From Paenibacillus sp. 19GGS1-52 (GTDB lineage Bacteria; Bacillota; Bacilli; Paenibacillales; Paenibacillaceae), in the NCBI RefSeq assembly GCF_022369515.1, contig NZ_CP059724.1, positions 5,952,001 through 6,016,000 of the forward strand: a stretch of DNA of 64,000 nt, read 5' to 3'. Of the stretch, positions 1 to 8,434 are shown one piece after another. A program made the position numbers and the translations under genes. The notes under the pieces were generated by a model. The model did no database searches, was not told where the DNA came from, and saw only the letters and a list, made by a program, of their open reading frames with translations. Each line of letters starts with the position of its first letter. The first letter of the stretch is position 1.

Positions 1-298
1 CCAGAATACAAGGCACCAGCAACATCAGGATACCTAGTTTATAGAGCGACAATATCTCTACTCCAAAAAGACTGCCGTCATATAAGAAGTTGATCGATAT
101 CGCCGTGGTCAGGAGAACAAAATAGCTGATTAAATCAGGACGTGAGATCGAGACACCAAGCAAAATAATTAGGAATACTATGCCTATCGCAATCACCGGC
201 TGGTAGATCACCGCTGTTCCCAGAAGCAGGGCAGACATGAGATAGAGCATCCCGTATGGCAAAACGTTTAATTTGGAGCCCCACTCAAAGTTAGTCAT
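1..298 (-). CDS. N-terminal part of a membrane protein, probably O-antigen ligase/polymerase-like
   Basis: The reading frame starts at the ATG ending at 298, behind GGGGTGAGG, and runs off the left edge of the window. About 99 residues are visible. After a short hydrophilic start (MTNFEWGSK) they form at least three hydrophobic segments, including a stretch near LYLMSALLLGTAVIYQP and another near IGIVFLIILLGVSI. It begins 8 bp after the stop of the glycosyltransferase gene and shares its strand, so it is the next gene in the exopolysaccharide operon. A Wzy/ligase role is inferred from context and hydrophobicity only; no diagnostic motif lies in the visible part. Confidence 0.55.
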   Translation of the reverse strand, partial: MTNFEWGSKLNVLPYGMLYLMSALLLGTAVIYQPVIAIGIVFLIILLGVSISRPDLISYFVLLTTAISINFLYDGSLFGVEILSLYKLGILMLLVPCIL

Positions 299-306
299 GT
301 CATTCC

Positions 307-1242
307 TCACCCCGCTGCAGATTGCCTCTTCCGGTTCCAGATCATATGAAGAGTTCCGCGAATACTCTCCAGCCTGCATTTGTTCAGAAGTTTTCTTCCC
401 TGACTTCTTGAGAGGATCGAATCGGCTAGTATGTATAATACTTTAGCAGCCGTCTTTCCTAGCAGGAGCAGATTGTCCTTTACACCTTCGCTCTTCATCG
501 CGTTGGATATGCCTTGGCTGTAATATCTTTTCATAATCCATGCTTCGGTCAAACGTTGTGCCGGAACGAAGTGGTTAACCGCCATTCGCGGATGGTAGAG
601 AATGGAGTGTCCTTCTGCCTGAATCTGTCCGAATAACCAGGACTCTTCACCGGATATTAGGGAATCTCCCTTTCTACCTAGCTCCAGCGGAAACAAGCTG
701 ATATCGAATACAATCTTGCGCATAGCCATGTTAGCGCCGCACGGGTGAAGCCGTCCGGGATAATCCTTGATCCGGTTCCCCAAATCAACGATCGTGTACG
801 GAAGTTCAAACGGCTTGATCAACCACTCCGGACGCTTTGTTTCGAATATAGGAGCAATTTTGCCTCCCATAGCCATCACTTCCGGCTTACTTCCAAAAGT
901 ATTGATTATTGTAGTAATCCATGTCTTGCAAGGGATTGCATCATCATCAAGAAAAGCAATCCATTTTGACTTTGAAGCTAGAATTCCTGTATTCCGTGCA
1001 GCTGATAATCCTTGTACTGGCTCCAGCATGTAATAGATATCTAATTTAGCTCCGTGTGCTTCGATGAACTCTCCCACAGAAGCTGCCGTATCATCCTTAG
1101 AGTGATTATCTACAACAATGATCTCGGCCTGCTCTAAATTCTCCAGTAATAATAAGGACTGAAGTGTCTTAATTAGCAAAGCCGATCGATTGTAAGTACA
1201 AATGATAATGGATAAACGGGGAACGACTCCGTATTCACGCAT
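307..1242 (-). CDS. Glycosyltransferase family 2
   Basis: About 311 residues with a GT-A fold: an N-terminal nucleotide-sugar-binding strand (LSIIICTYNRSALL), a VVDNHSKDD segment, and the DxD-type metal site in AFLDDDAIP. The C-terminal third resembles the extended acceptor region of polysaccharide GT2 enzymes. It would transfer a sugar from a nucleotide donor to a lipid-linked exopolysaccharide intermediate on the cytoplasmic face of the membrane; donor and linkage cannot be read from the sequence. The frame also has an ATG two codons upstream (1248), but AGGTG sits about 7 nt before the ATG at 1242, so that start is preferred. It lies in the minus-strand polysaccharide operon. Confidence 0.88.
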   Translation of the reverse strand: MREYGVVPRLSIIICTYNRSALLIKTLQSLLLLENLEQAEIIVVDNHSKDDTAASVGEFIEAHGAKLDIYYMLEPVQGLSAARNTGILASKSKWIAFLDDDAIPCKTWITTIINTFGSKPEVMAMGGKIAPIFETKRPEWLIKPFELPYTIVDLGNRIKDYPGRLHPCGANMAMRKIVFDISLFPLELGRKGDSLISGEESWLFGQIQAEGHSILYHPRMAVNHFVPAQRLTEAWIMKRYYSQGISNAMKSEGVKDNLLLLGKTAAKVLYILADSILSRSQGRKLLNKCRLESIRGTLHMIWNRKRQSAAG

Positions 1243-1267
1243 CGGCATTCACCTAATTTCCATAGTA

Positions 1268-1954
1268 TTAATAAGCATCTTTGGAACCCAACAGCATCAA
1301 GCCTGTTTTGGCAATGATCTTCAGGTCCAGCATGGTGCTCCGGATATGAATGTAGGTTAGATCTAGCTGCACCATTTCTTCAAAGCCAACACTGTTTCTG
1401 GCATTAACCTGCCAGTAGCCGGTGCAGCCGGGGGTAACAGTAAGACGTTGCTTATCATATTCCGAATATTGCGCTACTTCGTCTGGCAGTGGAGGTCTGG
1501 GACCCACAAGACTCATATTCCCAACCAATACATTCCACAACTGTGGAAGCTCATCTATACTACTCTTGCGCAGAAACCTACCAGTCCGTGTAATGCGTGG
1601 ATCATTCTTAATCTTGAACATCGCACCACTTACCTCGTTATAGGCCATCAAGTTCTGCTTTAGCTCTTCGGCATTGGATACCATAGAGCGGAACTTATAC
1701 ATGGGGAACTGTTTTTCATCTTTGCCTACACGATTCTGCCGGAAGAATACCTTCCCTTTCGGGTCCTCCAGCTTGATTAGGACGGCTACTACAACAAACA
1801 GCGGCAGCAGCACGAGAAGTCCAAGAGCGGAGAAAAAGATGTCGATCATCCGTTTCATAAACAGATAAGAATCTGCTTCTCTCGTTCCTTCTTTGGCGTG
1901 CAGCATGTAAAGTTTCGGCAGGACGTACTCGTAATCTTCCGGCAGTTTTTGCAT
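1268..1954 (-). CDS. Undecaprenyl-phosphate sugar-1-phosphate transferase (initiating PGT, WbaP/EpsL type)
   Basis: Bacterial sugar transferase family, about 228 residues, one N-terminal membrane segment (about residues 35-60, rich in LLVLLPLFVVVAVL) followed by the conserved catalytic region: FRQNRVGK, MYKFRSM, SSIDELPQLWNVL, GPRPPLP and the C-terminal TPGCTGYWQVNARN. Members of this monotopic family move a sugar-1-phosphate from a UDP-sugar to undecaprenyl phosphate and so start repeat-unit assembly. The short length fits the catalytic-core class without the multi-TM N-terminal domain of long WbaP proteins. GGAGAG lies 6 nt upstream of the ATG at 1954; an in-frame TTG at 1960 is less likely. 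Confidence 0.9.
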   Translation of the reverse strand: MQKLPEDYEYVLPKLYMLHAKEGTREADSYLFMKRMIDIFFSALGLLVLLPLFVVVAVLIKLEDPKGKVFFRQNRVGKDEKQFPMYKFRSMVSNAEELKQNLMAYNEVSGAMFKIKNDPRITRTGRFLRKSSIDELPQLWNVLVGNMSLVGPRPPLPDEVAQYSEYDKQRLTVTPGCTGYWQVNARNSVGFEEMVQLDLTYIHIRSTMLDLKIIAKTGLMLLGSKDAY

Positions 1955-1999
1955 GCTCAACTCTCCTCATTCCTATTATTATATTTATGGTGCATTTGT

Positions 2000-2887
2000 T
2001 TAACCGATAGTAGGCTGTCCAGCTTTACTTAACCATTCCGCCATTGCATCCATTACTTGATAACGTAAATCCTCACTTTGCAAAGCGAATTCCAATGTTG
2101 TCAAAATATAGCCGAGGCGTTCACCAACATCGTATCTCGTACCCTCAAAGTTATAAGCATATACCCGTTCGCTTTGATTCAGCTTCTGGATGGCATCCGT
2201 CAGTTGGATCTCGCCTCCGGCACCCTTTTCCTGCATTTCTAAATATTTAAAAATCTTAGGTGTGAACACGTAACGTCCCATGATAGCCAAATTGGAAGGT
2301 GCTGTTCCGAGCGGTGGCTTCTCGACAAAATTGTTAACGCGGTACAATCGTCCGTCCTGCTGGTCAGGTTCGATAATGCCATAACGGTTGGTAAATTCAT
2401 CTGGAATCACTTGTACACCAATTACTGAATTCTGAGTTTCCTCATATTGGTCCATCAACTGCTTAAGGCAAGGTATTTGTCCTGTTACGATGTCATCGCC
2501 TAACATAACGCCAAAGGGTTCGTCACCGATAAATTTTCTTGCGCACCATACAGCGTGGCCTAAACCTTTAGGTTCTTTTTGGCGTATATAGTGAATCTCC
2601 ACCTTGGAAGAACGCTGAACCTCTTTAAGCAGTTCCAGCTTTCCATCTTCCAGCAAGCGGGATTCCAATTCAAATGCGTTATCAAAATGATCTTCAATCG
2701 CTCTTTTCCCTTTACCAGTAACAATGATGATGTCTTCAATACCGGAAGCAATGGCTTCCTCTACAATGTATTGAATGGTAGGTTTGTTGATGATCGGCAG
2801 CATTTCCTTAGGCATAGCTTTCGTCGCAGGAAGAAAGCGAGTTCCTAGCCCTGCTGCGGGGATGATTACTTTTTTCACCTTTTTCAT
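2000..2887 (-). CDS. gtaB: UTP--glucose-1-phosphate uridylyltransferase
   Basis: Full-length GalU/GtaB protein, about 295 residues. The N-terminal nucleotide-binding signature is GLGTRFLPATKAMPKEMLPI, followed by VEEAIASGIEDIIIVTGKGK, and later VMLGDDI and NFVEKP, all typical of the family. It makes UDP-glucose from UTP and glucose-1-phosphate, the precursor for exopolysaccharide and for glucosylated teichoic acids and glycolipids. Its position between the BY-kinase and the initiating transferase gene suggests dedicated supply of UDP-sugar for this polysaccharide. AGGAGG stands 8 nt before the ATG at 2887; a GTG one codon upstream is the only other nearby option. Confidence 0.95.
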   Translation of the reverse strand: MKKVKKVIIPAAGLGTRFLPATKAMPKEMLPIINKPTIQYIVEEAIASGIEDIIIVTGKGKRAIEDHFDNAFELESRLLEDGKLELLKEVQRSSKVEIHYIRQKEPKGLGHAVWCARKFIGDEPFGVMLGDDIVTGQIPCLKQLMDQYEETQNSVIGVQVIPDEFTNRYGIIEPDQQDGRLYRVNNFVEKPPLGTAPSNLAIMGRYVFTPKIFKYLEMQEKGAGGEIQLTDAIQKLNQSERVYAYNFEGTRYDVGERLGYILTTLEFALQSEDLRYQVMDAMAEWLSKAGQPTIG

Positions 2888-2926
2888 CACGCTTACCTCC
2901 TAAATAAAGTTTCTCTTGAGCAAAAG

Positions 2927-3568
2927 TTATTTGGTTTGGTTCATGGCGATACCGAGAATTTTGGAACCTGTCTGCTCCAGCAATACTTTCACCTTGCGAA
3001 GGGATTCCCGCTTGGATTTGCCGTACTTTGCCACCAGGATTACACCATCCACCAGAGGAGCTAAGATTCGTGCATCACTGTAATCAATCGCCGGCGGAGA
3101 GTCGAGCAGGACAAGATCATAAGAGGCTCTAAGCTCATCCAACAAAATAGTCATTTTAGCGTTGCCCAACAAATCCGGCGGACTAACATGGGATCTGCCA
3201 GCAGGGATAACAGACAGGTTCGCAAGGGTTCCAAGAACTGAAATCTTATCTGATTCCTCTTGGCCACTTAAGTAAGCTGCTAGTCCTTCACTACCTTCAA
3301 TACCAAAGACCGTATGCAACCCTGGATGCCTTAGATTGCAATCGACAACGGCTACTTTCTTACCATCTTGTACAAAAGAAACTGCAAGATTGGATAGCAT
3401 CGTTGTCTTGCCTTCCCCGCCTTCCGCTGAAGTGAAGAGCAACACCTTCCCTCCAGTCCCTTGCATTACCGCGAGCTGGCGGATATATGTGCGCAGCGAG
3501 CGAAACGACTCCGAGATATGTGAAGAAGGATTGATATCAGCAATGAGACTATTATTCAGCCGTAACAT
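2927..3568 (-). CDS. cpsD: CpsD/CapB-type bacterial tyrosine kinase
   Basis: 213-residue P-loop ATPase of the BY-kinase family. Walker A is AEGGEGKTT (about residues 48-56), Walker A' VVDCNLRHP and Walker B LLDSPP. The kinase works with the membrane modulator encoded just upstream and controls polysaccharide chain length and export. The two genes overlap by 17 bp, so they are translationally coupled; the start ATG follows GGGGAGGGCGCTT. Oddity: the protein ends at GIAMNQTK, about where the ATPase fold ends, and lacks the C-terminal tyrosine cluster that most BY-kinases autophosphorylate. It may phosphorylate only other proteins or act simply as an ATPase switch. Confidence 0.9.
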   Translation of the reverse strand: MLRLNNSLIADINPSSHISESFRSLRTYIRQLAVMQGTGGKVLLFTSAEGGEGKTTMLSNLAVSFVQDGKKVAVVDCNLRHPGLHTVFGIEGSEGLAAYLSGQEESDKISVLGTLANLSVIPAGRSHVSPPDLLGNAKMTILLDELRASYDLVLLDSPPAIDYSDARILAPLVDGVILVAKYGKSKRESLRKVKVLLEQTGSKILGIAMNQTK

Positions 3569-4292
3569 AAGCGCCCTCCCCTAATCTTGCTTTAGAAGCT
3601 GCTGACTTACCCAAATCGCGTTTGCGAATCGTTGCGATCGTAGCAATGACCGGCAGGCCGAGATCGAATTCTGCTTCTTTCTCGGAACGGAGCGTACCGT
3701 TGAGTGTTTCCATCAGCATAATAATTCCTAATGCAGCCATTAGCGAGACTACAAAGCTGATGATGATGTTCATCATAAAGCCGCCATTGACTGGCCCGGG
3801 AGTATCCGTCGGATCAGCAGGTGTCAGCAATGTTACATTATCCACTTTCATCAGTGACGGTAAGCTGCGAATAAACGTCTGCGAAACCGCATTTACAATT
3901 TCGGCAGCCTTGGTGTAACTTTCATCCTGAATACTCAGATTAATGACCTGACTTTTCTCTGAAGATTTGAGCTGCAGCATGCCAGCCAATTGACCTTCTG
4001 ATAGATTGAATTCCGGGTGAGCCGCTGTTACACTTTTCATAATCGTTGGCGATTTGAGAATGTCCTTGTAGCTCTCAATGAGATTGAGGCTGAAGTTCAA
4101 ATTGTTAAGGTTATTACTCTCAGGCACATTTGCAATGTTGTTAACCAGCAGCTGTCCGGAGGCGGAGTAGACGGGTACAACAAAGTTCTTGCTGACATAG
4201 TAGGTAGTAGCGCATGAGATTAATACAAATACCATGATCAACCACAACTTTTTCTTAATCAGGTTAATGTAATCCAAAATCGTCCTTTCCAC
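3552..4292 (-). CDS. Wzz/YveK-type polysaccharide chain-length modulator and kinase activator
   Basis: 246 residues. An N-terminal membrane segment (about 17-35, LWLIMVFVLISCATTYYV) precedes an extracytoplasmic domain and a second membrane segment (about 175-195), then a short cytoplasmic tail. This two-TM layout with a Wzz N-terminus is typical of Gram-positive modulators (CapA, TkmA, YveK) that activate a separately encoded BY-kinase through the cytoplasmic tail. It is the first gene of the minus-strand exopolysaccharide run and overlaps cpsD. Start is GTG at 4292 behind AGGAGGGTTACT. Confidence 0.9.
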   Translation of the reverse strand: MERTILDYINLIKKKLWLIMVFVLISCATTYYVSKNFVVPVYSASGQLLVNNIANVPESNNLNNLNFSLNLIESYKDILKSPTIMKSVTAAHPEFNLSEGQLAGMLQLKSSEKSQVINLSIQDESYTKAAEIVNAVSQTFIRSLPSLMKVDNVTLLTPADPTDTPGPVNGGFMMNIIISFVVSLMAALGIIMLMETLNGTLRSEKEAEFDLGLPVIATIATIRKRDLGKSAASKARLGEGAYVTAE

Positions 4293-4413
4293 AGTAACCC
4301 TCCTTCCGCGTAAACTTCATTCTGAAAGCATTCATGAAAGTTTCAACTATCTTGCTTTTTATTTTACCAAGCCCTACCGTTTGCCACATGGCTCCTACCA
4401 TCCCTTTCCTCTT

Positions 4414-4473
4414 CACTTTGGAGTGAGTAGCTTTACCCCTTTAGAGTGGGGCGATGGTATACTTTAGTACCAT
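4414..4473 (-). promoter_or_regulatory. Candidate operator/promoter region of the exopolysaccharide operon
   Basis: Upstream of the modulator gene are two similar imperfect palindromes, CACTTTGGAGTG (4414-4425) and CCCTTTAGAGTG (4437-4448), matching at 10 of 12 positions and 23 bp apart. Next comes an inverted repeat ATGGTA-8 nt-TACCAT (4454-4473). On the minus strand TTTTCT-17 nt-TATACC could be a weak -35/-10 pair overlapping the last repeat. Spacing near two helical turns suits a dimeric regulator; the adjacent response regulator is the obvious but unproven candidate. Confidence 0.35.
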
Positions 4474-4526
4474 TGACAAGAAAATGAGATTTCCTGCTTC
4501 AAAAAGACCAGCATAAAGGCACGCAC

Positions 4527-4551
4527 AAAAAAACACGGACATTTGTCCGTG
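4527..4551 (-). terminator. Rho-independent terminator after the two-component operon
   Basis: A 7-bp stem CACGGAC/GTCCGTG (4534-4540 with 4545-4551) with a 4-nt loop is followed on the minus strand by seven T residues. It lies about 30 bp beyond the response-regulator stop and separates that operon from the polysaccharide operon. Confidence 0.85.
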
Positions 4552-4582
4552 CTCAATTTCCAGAACCTCTTATAGATAAATA

Positions 4583-5218
4583 TTATTCAAAAGACATTTC
4601 GTATTTGGTGATTCCTACCGCATTTGCATACAGAGCCGCCTGTGTACGGTCTGCAACCTGCAGCTTCGCCAAAATCTGGCTGACATGCTTTTTAACGGTA
4701 AATTCACTGATAAAGAGGCGCGAGGCAATATCGCGGTTGCAAGCACCCTGTCCCAGCTCAATCAGGACTTCCTTCTCTTTCGGGGTCAGTTCATCGGTTG
4801 GGCTGCTGCCGCTCATTCGCATTTTGTCTTCCATCAGACCAGGATCATAATACTTGCGTCCCTTATATACTAATTGAATAGCAAACAACAGTTCCTCGGG
4901 CAGTGCTTCTTTCAGCACATATCCATCGACCAGCACTTCTTCCGCTTTCAGGAAATCTTCCCGACTCGCTGAAGAAGTTAGCAGAATGAACTTACTGACT
5001 ACCCCCCGCGCACGCGCAGCTTTAATTACATCCAGCCCCGACTCATCAGCAAGCTTCAAATCAATCAGCACAAGATCCGGTTGCGTCTCCTCTATTACCT
5101 GAAGCGCTTCTTGGCCATTCGTGGCTTCACCAGCAAACTGTAGATTTGGTTGCATCAAAATGACCGCTGCCAATCCTCTTCTCACTAAAGGGTGATCATC
5201 TACAATGACGATTTTCAC
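4583..5218 (-). CDS. NarL/LuxR-family response regulator
   Basis: 211 residues. The receiver domain (1-120) has the acidic pair in VIVDDHP and the phospho-acceptor Asp53 in LVLIDLKLA. A LuxR-type helix-turn-helix (about 143-205) includes LTPKEKEVL and NRDIASRLFISEFTVKKHV. It would bind DNA as a phosphorylated dimer. The gene lies 24 bp after the sensor-kinase gene and forms an operon with it. Start is GTG at 5218 behind AGGAGG. The downstream polysaccharide operon, with its paired palindromes, is a likely target by proximity only. Confidence 0.93.
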   Translation of the reverse strand: MKIVIVDDHPLVRRGLAAVILMQPNLQFAGEATNGQEALQVIEETQPDLVLIDLKLADESGLDVIKAARARGVVSKFILLTSSASREDFLKAEEVLVDGYVLKEALPEELLFAIQLVYKGRKYYDPGLMEDKMRMSGSSPTDELTPKEKEVLIELGQGACNRDIASRLFISEFTVKKHVSQILAKLQVADRTQAALYANAVGITKYEMSFE

Positions 5219-5242
5219 TTTAATCGACCTCCTGTCTAAAGT

Positions 5243-6889
5243 TTATGCTTTCTTTAATTCAGACACACCGACAGGGATTGAAATTAAAATTCTTGTGCCC
5301 GCATTCTCATTACTGGACAATTGAAAGTCACCACCGAACGATTGAGTCAAATATTGCATATTCTTCATCCCGAGTCCGCCCGTATTATCCTCGGATTCGG
5401 TCCATAACAGATCCGTATCGAAGCCAACTCCATCGTCGCTTATCGATAGCCTGATCCAATTTGGCTTTAGTGACAGTTCAACCTCAACACGGCTGGCAGC
5501 GCCATGACGAATGGCATTGCCCGTTGCCTCGGATATAATCCGGAAGAGCGCCTTATGATATGGATAAGGGAGACTGAAATCATCACCCGTTATTTTAAGC
5601 TCGATTTCCACGTCGTTTAATCTGGATAAGCTTTTTAGATGTGATCTTACCATGCCGATCCAGGTAGGACCACCGCTCTTCTTGGAACTAAGACTATAAA
5701 TGGTAATCCGCAATTCTTTGGCAACCTTGGTCGCCGAATCATGAATAAGCTCAATTTGTTCTTCCAGTAGAGCCTCTTCCATCTTTCTCCAGGTCTGCTT
5801 CAGAGAATGCGTGGCATACACAATGCCGAAAAGACTCTGTGACACACTGTCATGCATTTCATCTGCAATCCGATTCTGCTCGTTGGTGATGATCAACCGA
5901 TTCTCAATCACGCCAAGTTCATGGCGTTCAAGAATAATTGCACTCAGCTCAGACAGAAACATCAATTGTTGGATGTACCATCTGCGGCCTTCCAATCCCT
6001 CGGAAGATTCCAGTTTAACTCCAATCATACCTACGAATCGGGTACTCATCCGTACAGGCATAAACAGAAAGTCTCCGAGCCCCGGCAAGCTTTTGAATAC
6101 GGGCTCCCGCTGTAACCGCCATTCATGCTCATACTTCTCCAGTTCTGAAAAAAGAAAACGTTCCTCTTCCTGCGGCCAACCGCTCTGCTGGCTCTGCGGA
6201 GCAGGTTCCCCACTTTTTTGGGCGAACCAGAACAATGCTTTATCCAGTTTCGTAAGCTTCACCACATAATCTGTAATCACTTGACCAATATTCATGAAAT
6301 CATGTTGACTAGAGGTTTCCACAATGTGATAAAGCGACTTGATATGCTCCATCGTTTCATTTGTGCGGGCATTCGCTTCCTCTCGCTGGCGCTTCATACG
6401 ATTTACCATCTGCATTATAATAACCGCAAGAACCAGTGCTAGAAACAGGTTTCCATTCTCAAGGATCGCTTTTGTAAAAGATTTATTCGCGGAATTTAGG
6501 AAAAGGTAACAAAACGCGGCAATTATGCCGATATAGCTTAGGAGAAGACTCCATCCGAAATAAAATGATAATGATCCTGCAGCAATTAGAACAGGATTTA
6601 ATACATAGAGCCTAAAGGAACTGTCATATCCACCAGTAAATAACGTTAGCATAATGATTCCGGCCATTTCTAAGCTTACAGCAAGCATTAGGACCCGCGG
6701 TCTGTTTCTTAATGTCCGGTAACTAAACGTGAATAGTTGGGCAAGTAAGAATAATAGCACGACGATTAAGGATTTATATATGACAGAAGGCCCCGTCCTA
6801 TCCAGGAGATACATCAACGATGTGAGGGACAAAGAAAAGCATCTGTAAAAAGTAATCATTTTGTCTTCTGTAGTTGATTTGATATTCAT
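5243..6889 (-). CDS. Membrane sensor histidine kinase, NarX/DegS-like (HisKA_3)
   Basis: 548 residues. Hydrophobic segments at about 15-160 suggest five or six membrane helices with little extracytoplasmic mass, then a GAF-like cytoplasmic region (about 185-325). The HisKA_3 dimerisation motif NRIADEMHDSVSQSLF places the phospho-accepting His at about 346. The HATPase domain ends the protein (ISDDGVGFD, GGLGMKNM). This architecture pairs with NarL-type regulators, and the cognate gene follows directly. The ligand is unknown; an intramembrane or cytoplasmic signal seems more likely than a large external sensor. Start at 6889 behind GGGTGG. Confidence 0.92.
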   Translation of the reverse strand: MNIKSTTEDKMITFYRCFSLSLTSLMYLLDRTGPSVIYKSLIVVLLFLLAQLFTFSYRTLRNRPRVLMLAVSLEMAGIIMLTLFTGGYDSSFRLYVLNPVLIAAGSLSFYFGWSLLLSYIGIIAAFCYLFLNSANKSFTKAILENGNLFLALVLAVIIMQMVNRMKRQREEANARTNETMEHIKSLYHIVETSSQHDFMNIGQVITDYVVKLTKLDKALFWFAQKSGEPAPQSQQSGWPQEEERFLFSELEKYEHEWRLQREPVFKSLPGLGDFLFMPVRMSTRFVGMIGVKLESSEGLEGRRWYIQQLMFLSELSAIILERHELGVIENRLIITNEQNRIADEMHDSVSQSLFGIVYATHSLKQTWRKMEEALLEEQIELIHDSATKVAKELRITIYSLSSKKSGGPTWIGMVRSHLKSLSRLNDVEIELKITGDDFSLPYPYHKALFRIISEATGNAIRHGAASRVEVELSLKPNWIRLSISDDGVGFDTDLLWTESEDNTGGLGMKNMQYLTQSFGGDFQLSSNENAGTRILISIPVGVSELKKA

Positions 6890-7103
6890 CCCACCACCCT
6901 ATTCTCCAGTTTTGTGGAAAATGCGAGCCCATATAGTGCTGTGTTAAAAGCATCATACATGAGAAAAATCACAATAACAAGTTGAGTTTTTTCATGTGAA
7001 CGTTTACATTGCAAAAATTTAGTGCATTTTTTTGCTTATTTTTCAAGGATTATTTCATTAATATCCAGATATTCAAAATAATGCGGCATCAATTTTCTCC
7101 TTC
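6890..7103. other. Intergenic region upstream of the sensor kinase gene
   Basis: AT-rich stretch between the kinase start and the long terminator hairpin at 7104-7150. It should carry the promoter of the kinase/regulator operon, but I could not pick a convincing -35/-10 pair. No gene seen. Confidence 0.4.
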
Positions 7104-7150
7104 TTTACAAAAATAGCCTATCCACTCTGTGGACAGGCTATTTTTGTAAA
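7104..7150. terminator. Long terminator hairpin, near-perfect palindrome
   Basis: Both halves read TTTACAAAAATAGCCT/AGGCTATTTTTGTAAA around a small ATCCAC-TCT-GTGGAC tip, giving a very long stem with A/T tracts on each side. It can stop transcription in either direction. It lies just beyond the stop of the small minus-strand gene at 7199 and before the kinase promoter region. Confidence 0.88.
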
Positions 7151-7198
7151 GATATCAATGTTTCTCTATGCGATTACATGTAGGTTACTGATCTATGT

Positions 7199-7363
7199 CT
7201 AACTCTGAGGAATAGCAGATTGCGGTTGTGCCAAATCACAGATGCAAATCTGATATCGTTGTTCTCCCACAATATGATAACCGGTGGAAAGGACGCGAAG
7301 TGAATGGTGCCCTGCTTCCACTTTGTGGAGCGTGCGACAACTAATGCAGTAGAATTCTCTCAT
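7199..7363 (-). CDS. Small protein with a CxxC motif, function unknown
   Basis: A 54-residue protein starting MREFYCISCRTLHKVEAGHH, with a single CxxC near the N-terminus, a nearby His pair and a later CIC. It could bind zinc, perhaps as a dimer, but no family is recognised. GGAGATGA precedes the ATG at 7363, so this is preferred to the in-frame ATG at 7387. It lies downstream of the AraC-type regulator on the same strand and ends just before a strong terminator, which supports real expression. Confidence 0.5.
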   Translation of the reverse strand: MREFYCISCRTLHKVEAGHHSLRVLSTGYHIVGEQRYQICICDLAQPQSAIPQS

Positions 7364-7494
7364 GAGTTCATCTCCAACATAGCCCATTAATTCTGTTAAT
7401 ATTAACTAAATAATATCACTTTTTACTAAATATCGTCAACATAAATCCACAAATTACGACAACTTGTGATATTTATCGACGGGTATGTCACTAT

Positions 7495-8349
7495 TTATAC
7501 ATTACCCCGGCATAATTGAGGTGAAATGCCCATGTACTTCTTAAATAACCGTGAGAAATAGAACGAATCACTATAGTGCAGCAAGCCGGAAATCTCCTTA
7601 ACTTGCAGCGAAGAATTCAGCAACAGGTGCTTTGCTTCAGCCATTTTTAGGCGGTGAATATATTCATACAGAGGATAGCCGCTACTGCGCCTTACCTGAC
7701 GACGAAGTGTTGACATGGAAATGTGATGCTTGGCAGCAATCTGCTGCACATCCAGTTCACCATACACACAGGAATTCAAATCCTCTCGAAGCTCCGGCAT
7801 AAGATCAACCTGTGAAGATCGGTTATTCTTTTTAATAATCCCCGAACATTCCAGCAGCATTCCTTCTAAGAGCACGACCGCCCGATCAGCATCTACGGGA
7901 ATACCACCGTCCATTCGCTTCAGAACTTCTTCGAAAGTAGTCAGTAGTTCCTGAGTAGCATCTGTCTGAAATACCATTCCCCCGACAATAAGACCGGATT
8001 CAAGCCATTCAGACACACGTGTTCCGCTAAAATTAATATAATACTCATCCCAGCTCCCTCCCGGTGGTGGCCCATAGCTGTAGCTATGTCCTGGACGAAA
8101 AAAAAACAAGCTGCCCTCACGTACCTGCTGCTCTTTGCCGCCATTCTCCGTATAAGAGCCATTTCCAGACGCTATGTACACAACAGCCCACAGCTCAAAA
8201 AAAACACCTGAACGAAATAAAGTTCTTCCAGGTAAATGACCAGCCTGTCCAATCCGGATCGCCTTTAGCTTCAACCTAGAGGATTCAACCTTGGGGTCAA
8301 TAATTCGTATCGGATACGGGCTGACCATATAATCCATGACCTTGGGCAT
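7495..8349 (-). CDS. AraC-family transcriptional regulator with cupin sensor domain
   Basis: About 284 residues. The N-terminal half (about 25-140) looks like the AraC cupin arm (RSGVFFELWAVVYIASGNGS, FFFRPGHSY). The C-terminal 100 residues hold two helix-turn-helix motifs (VQQIAAKHHISMSTLRRQVR and VKEISGLLHYSDSFYFSRLF). It is divergent from the GH20 hexosaminidase gene with about 85 bp between starts, so it probably controls that gene in response to a sugar. AGGAAGGA directly abuts the ATG at 8358, so the ATG at 8349 (9-nt spacing) is the better start. Confidence 0.92.
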   Translation of the reverse strand: MPKVMDYMVSPYPIRIIDPKVESSRLKLKAIRIGQAGHLPGRTLFRSGVFFELWAVVYIASGNGSYTENGGKEQQVREGSLFFFRPGHSYSYGPPPGGSWDEYYINFSGTRVSEWLESGLIVGGMVFQTDATQELLTTFEEVLKRMDGGIPVDADRAVVLLEGMLLECSGIIKKNNRSSQVDLMPELREDLNSCVYGELDVQQIAAKHHISMSTLRRQVRRSSGYPLYEYIHRLKMAEAKHLLLNSSLQVKEISGLLHYSDSFYFSRLFKKYMGISPQLCRGNV

Positions 8350-8434
8350 GGTAAACATTCCTTCCTCAAATTCGAAGTGATATTGTTATTGATAAAGATC
8401 TATCTAATTCTAAATGACCAAAGGTGGCTACTCT

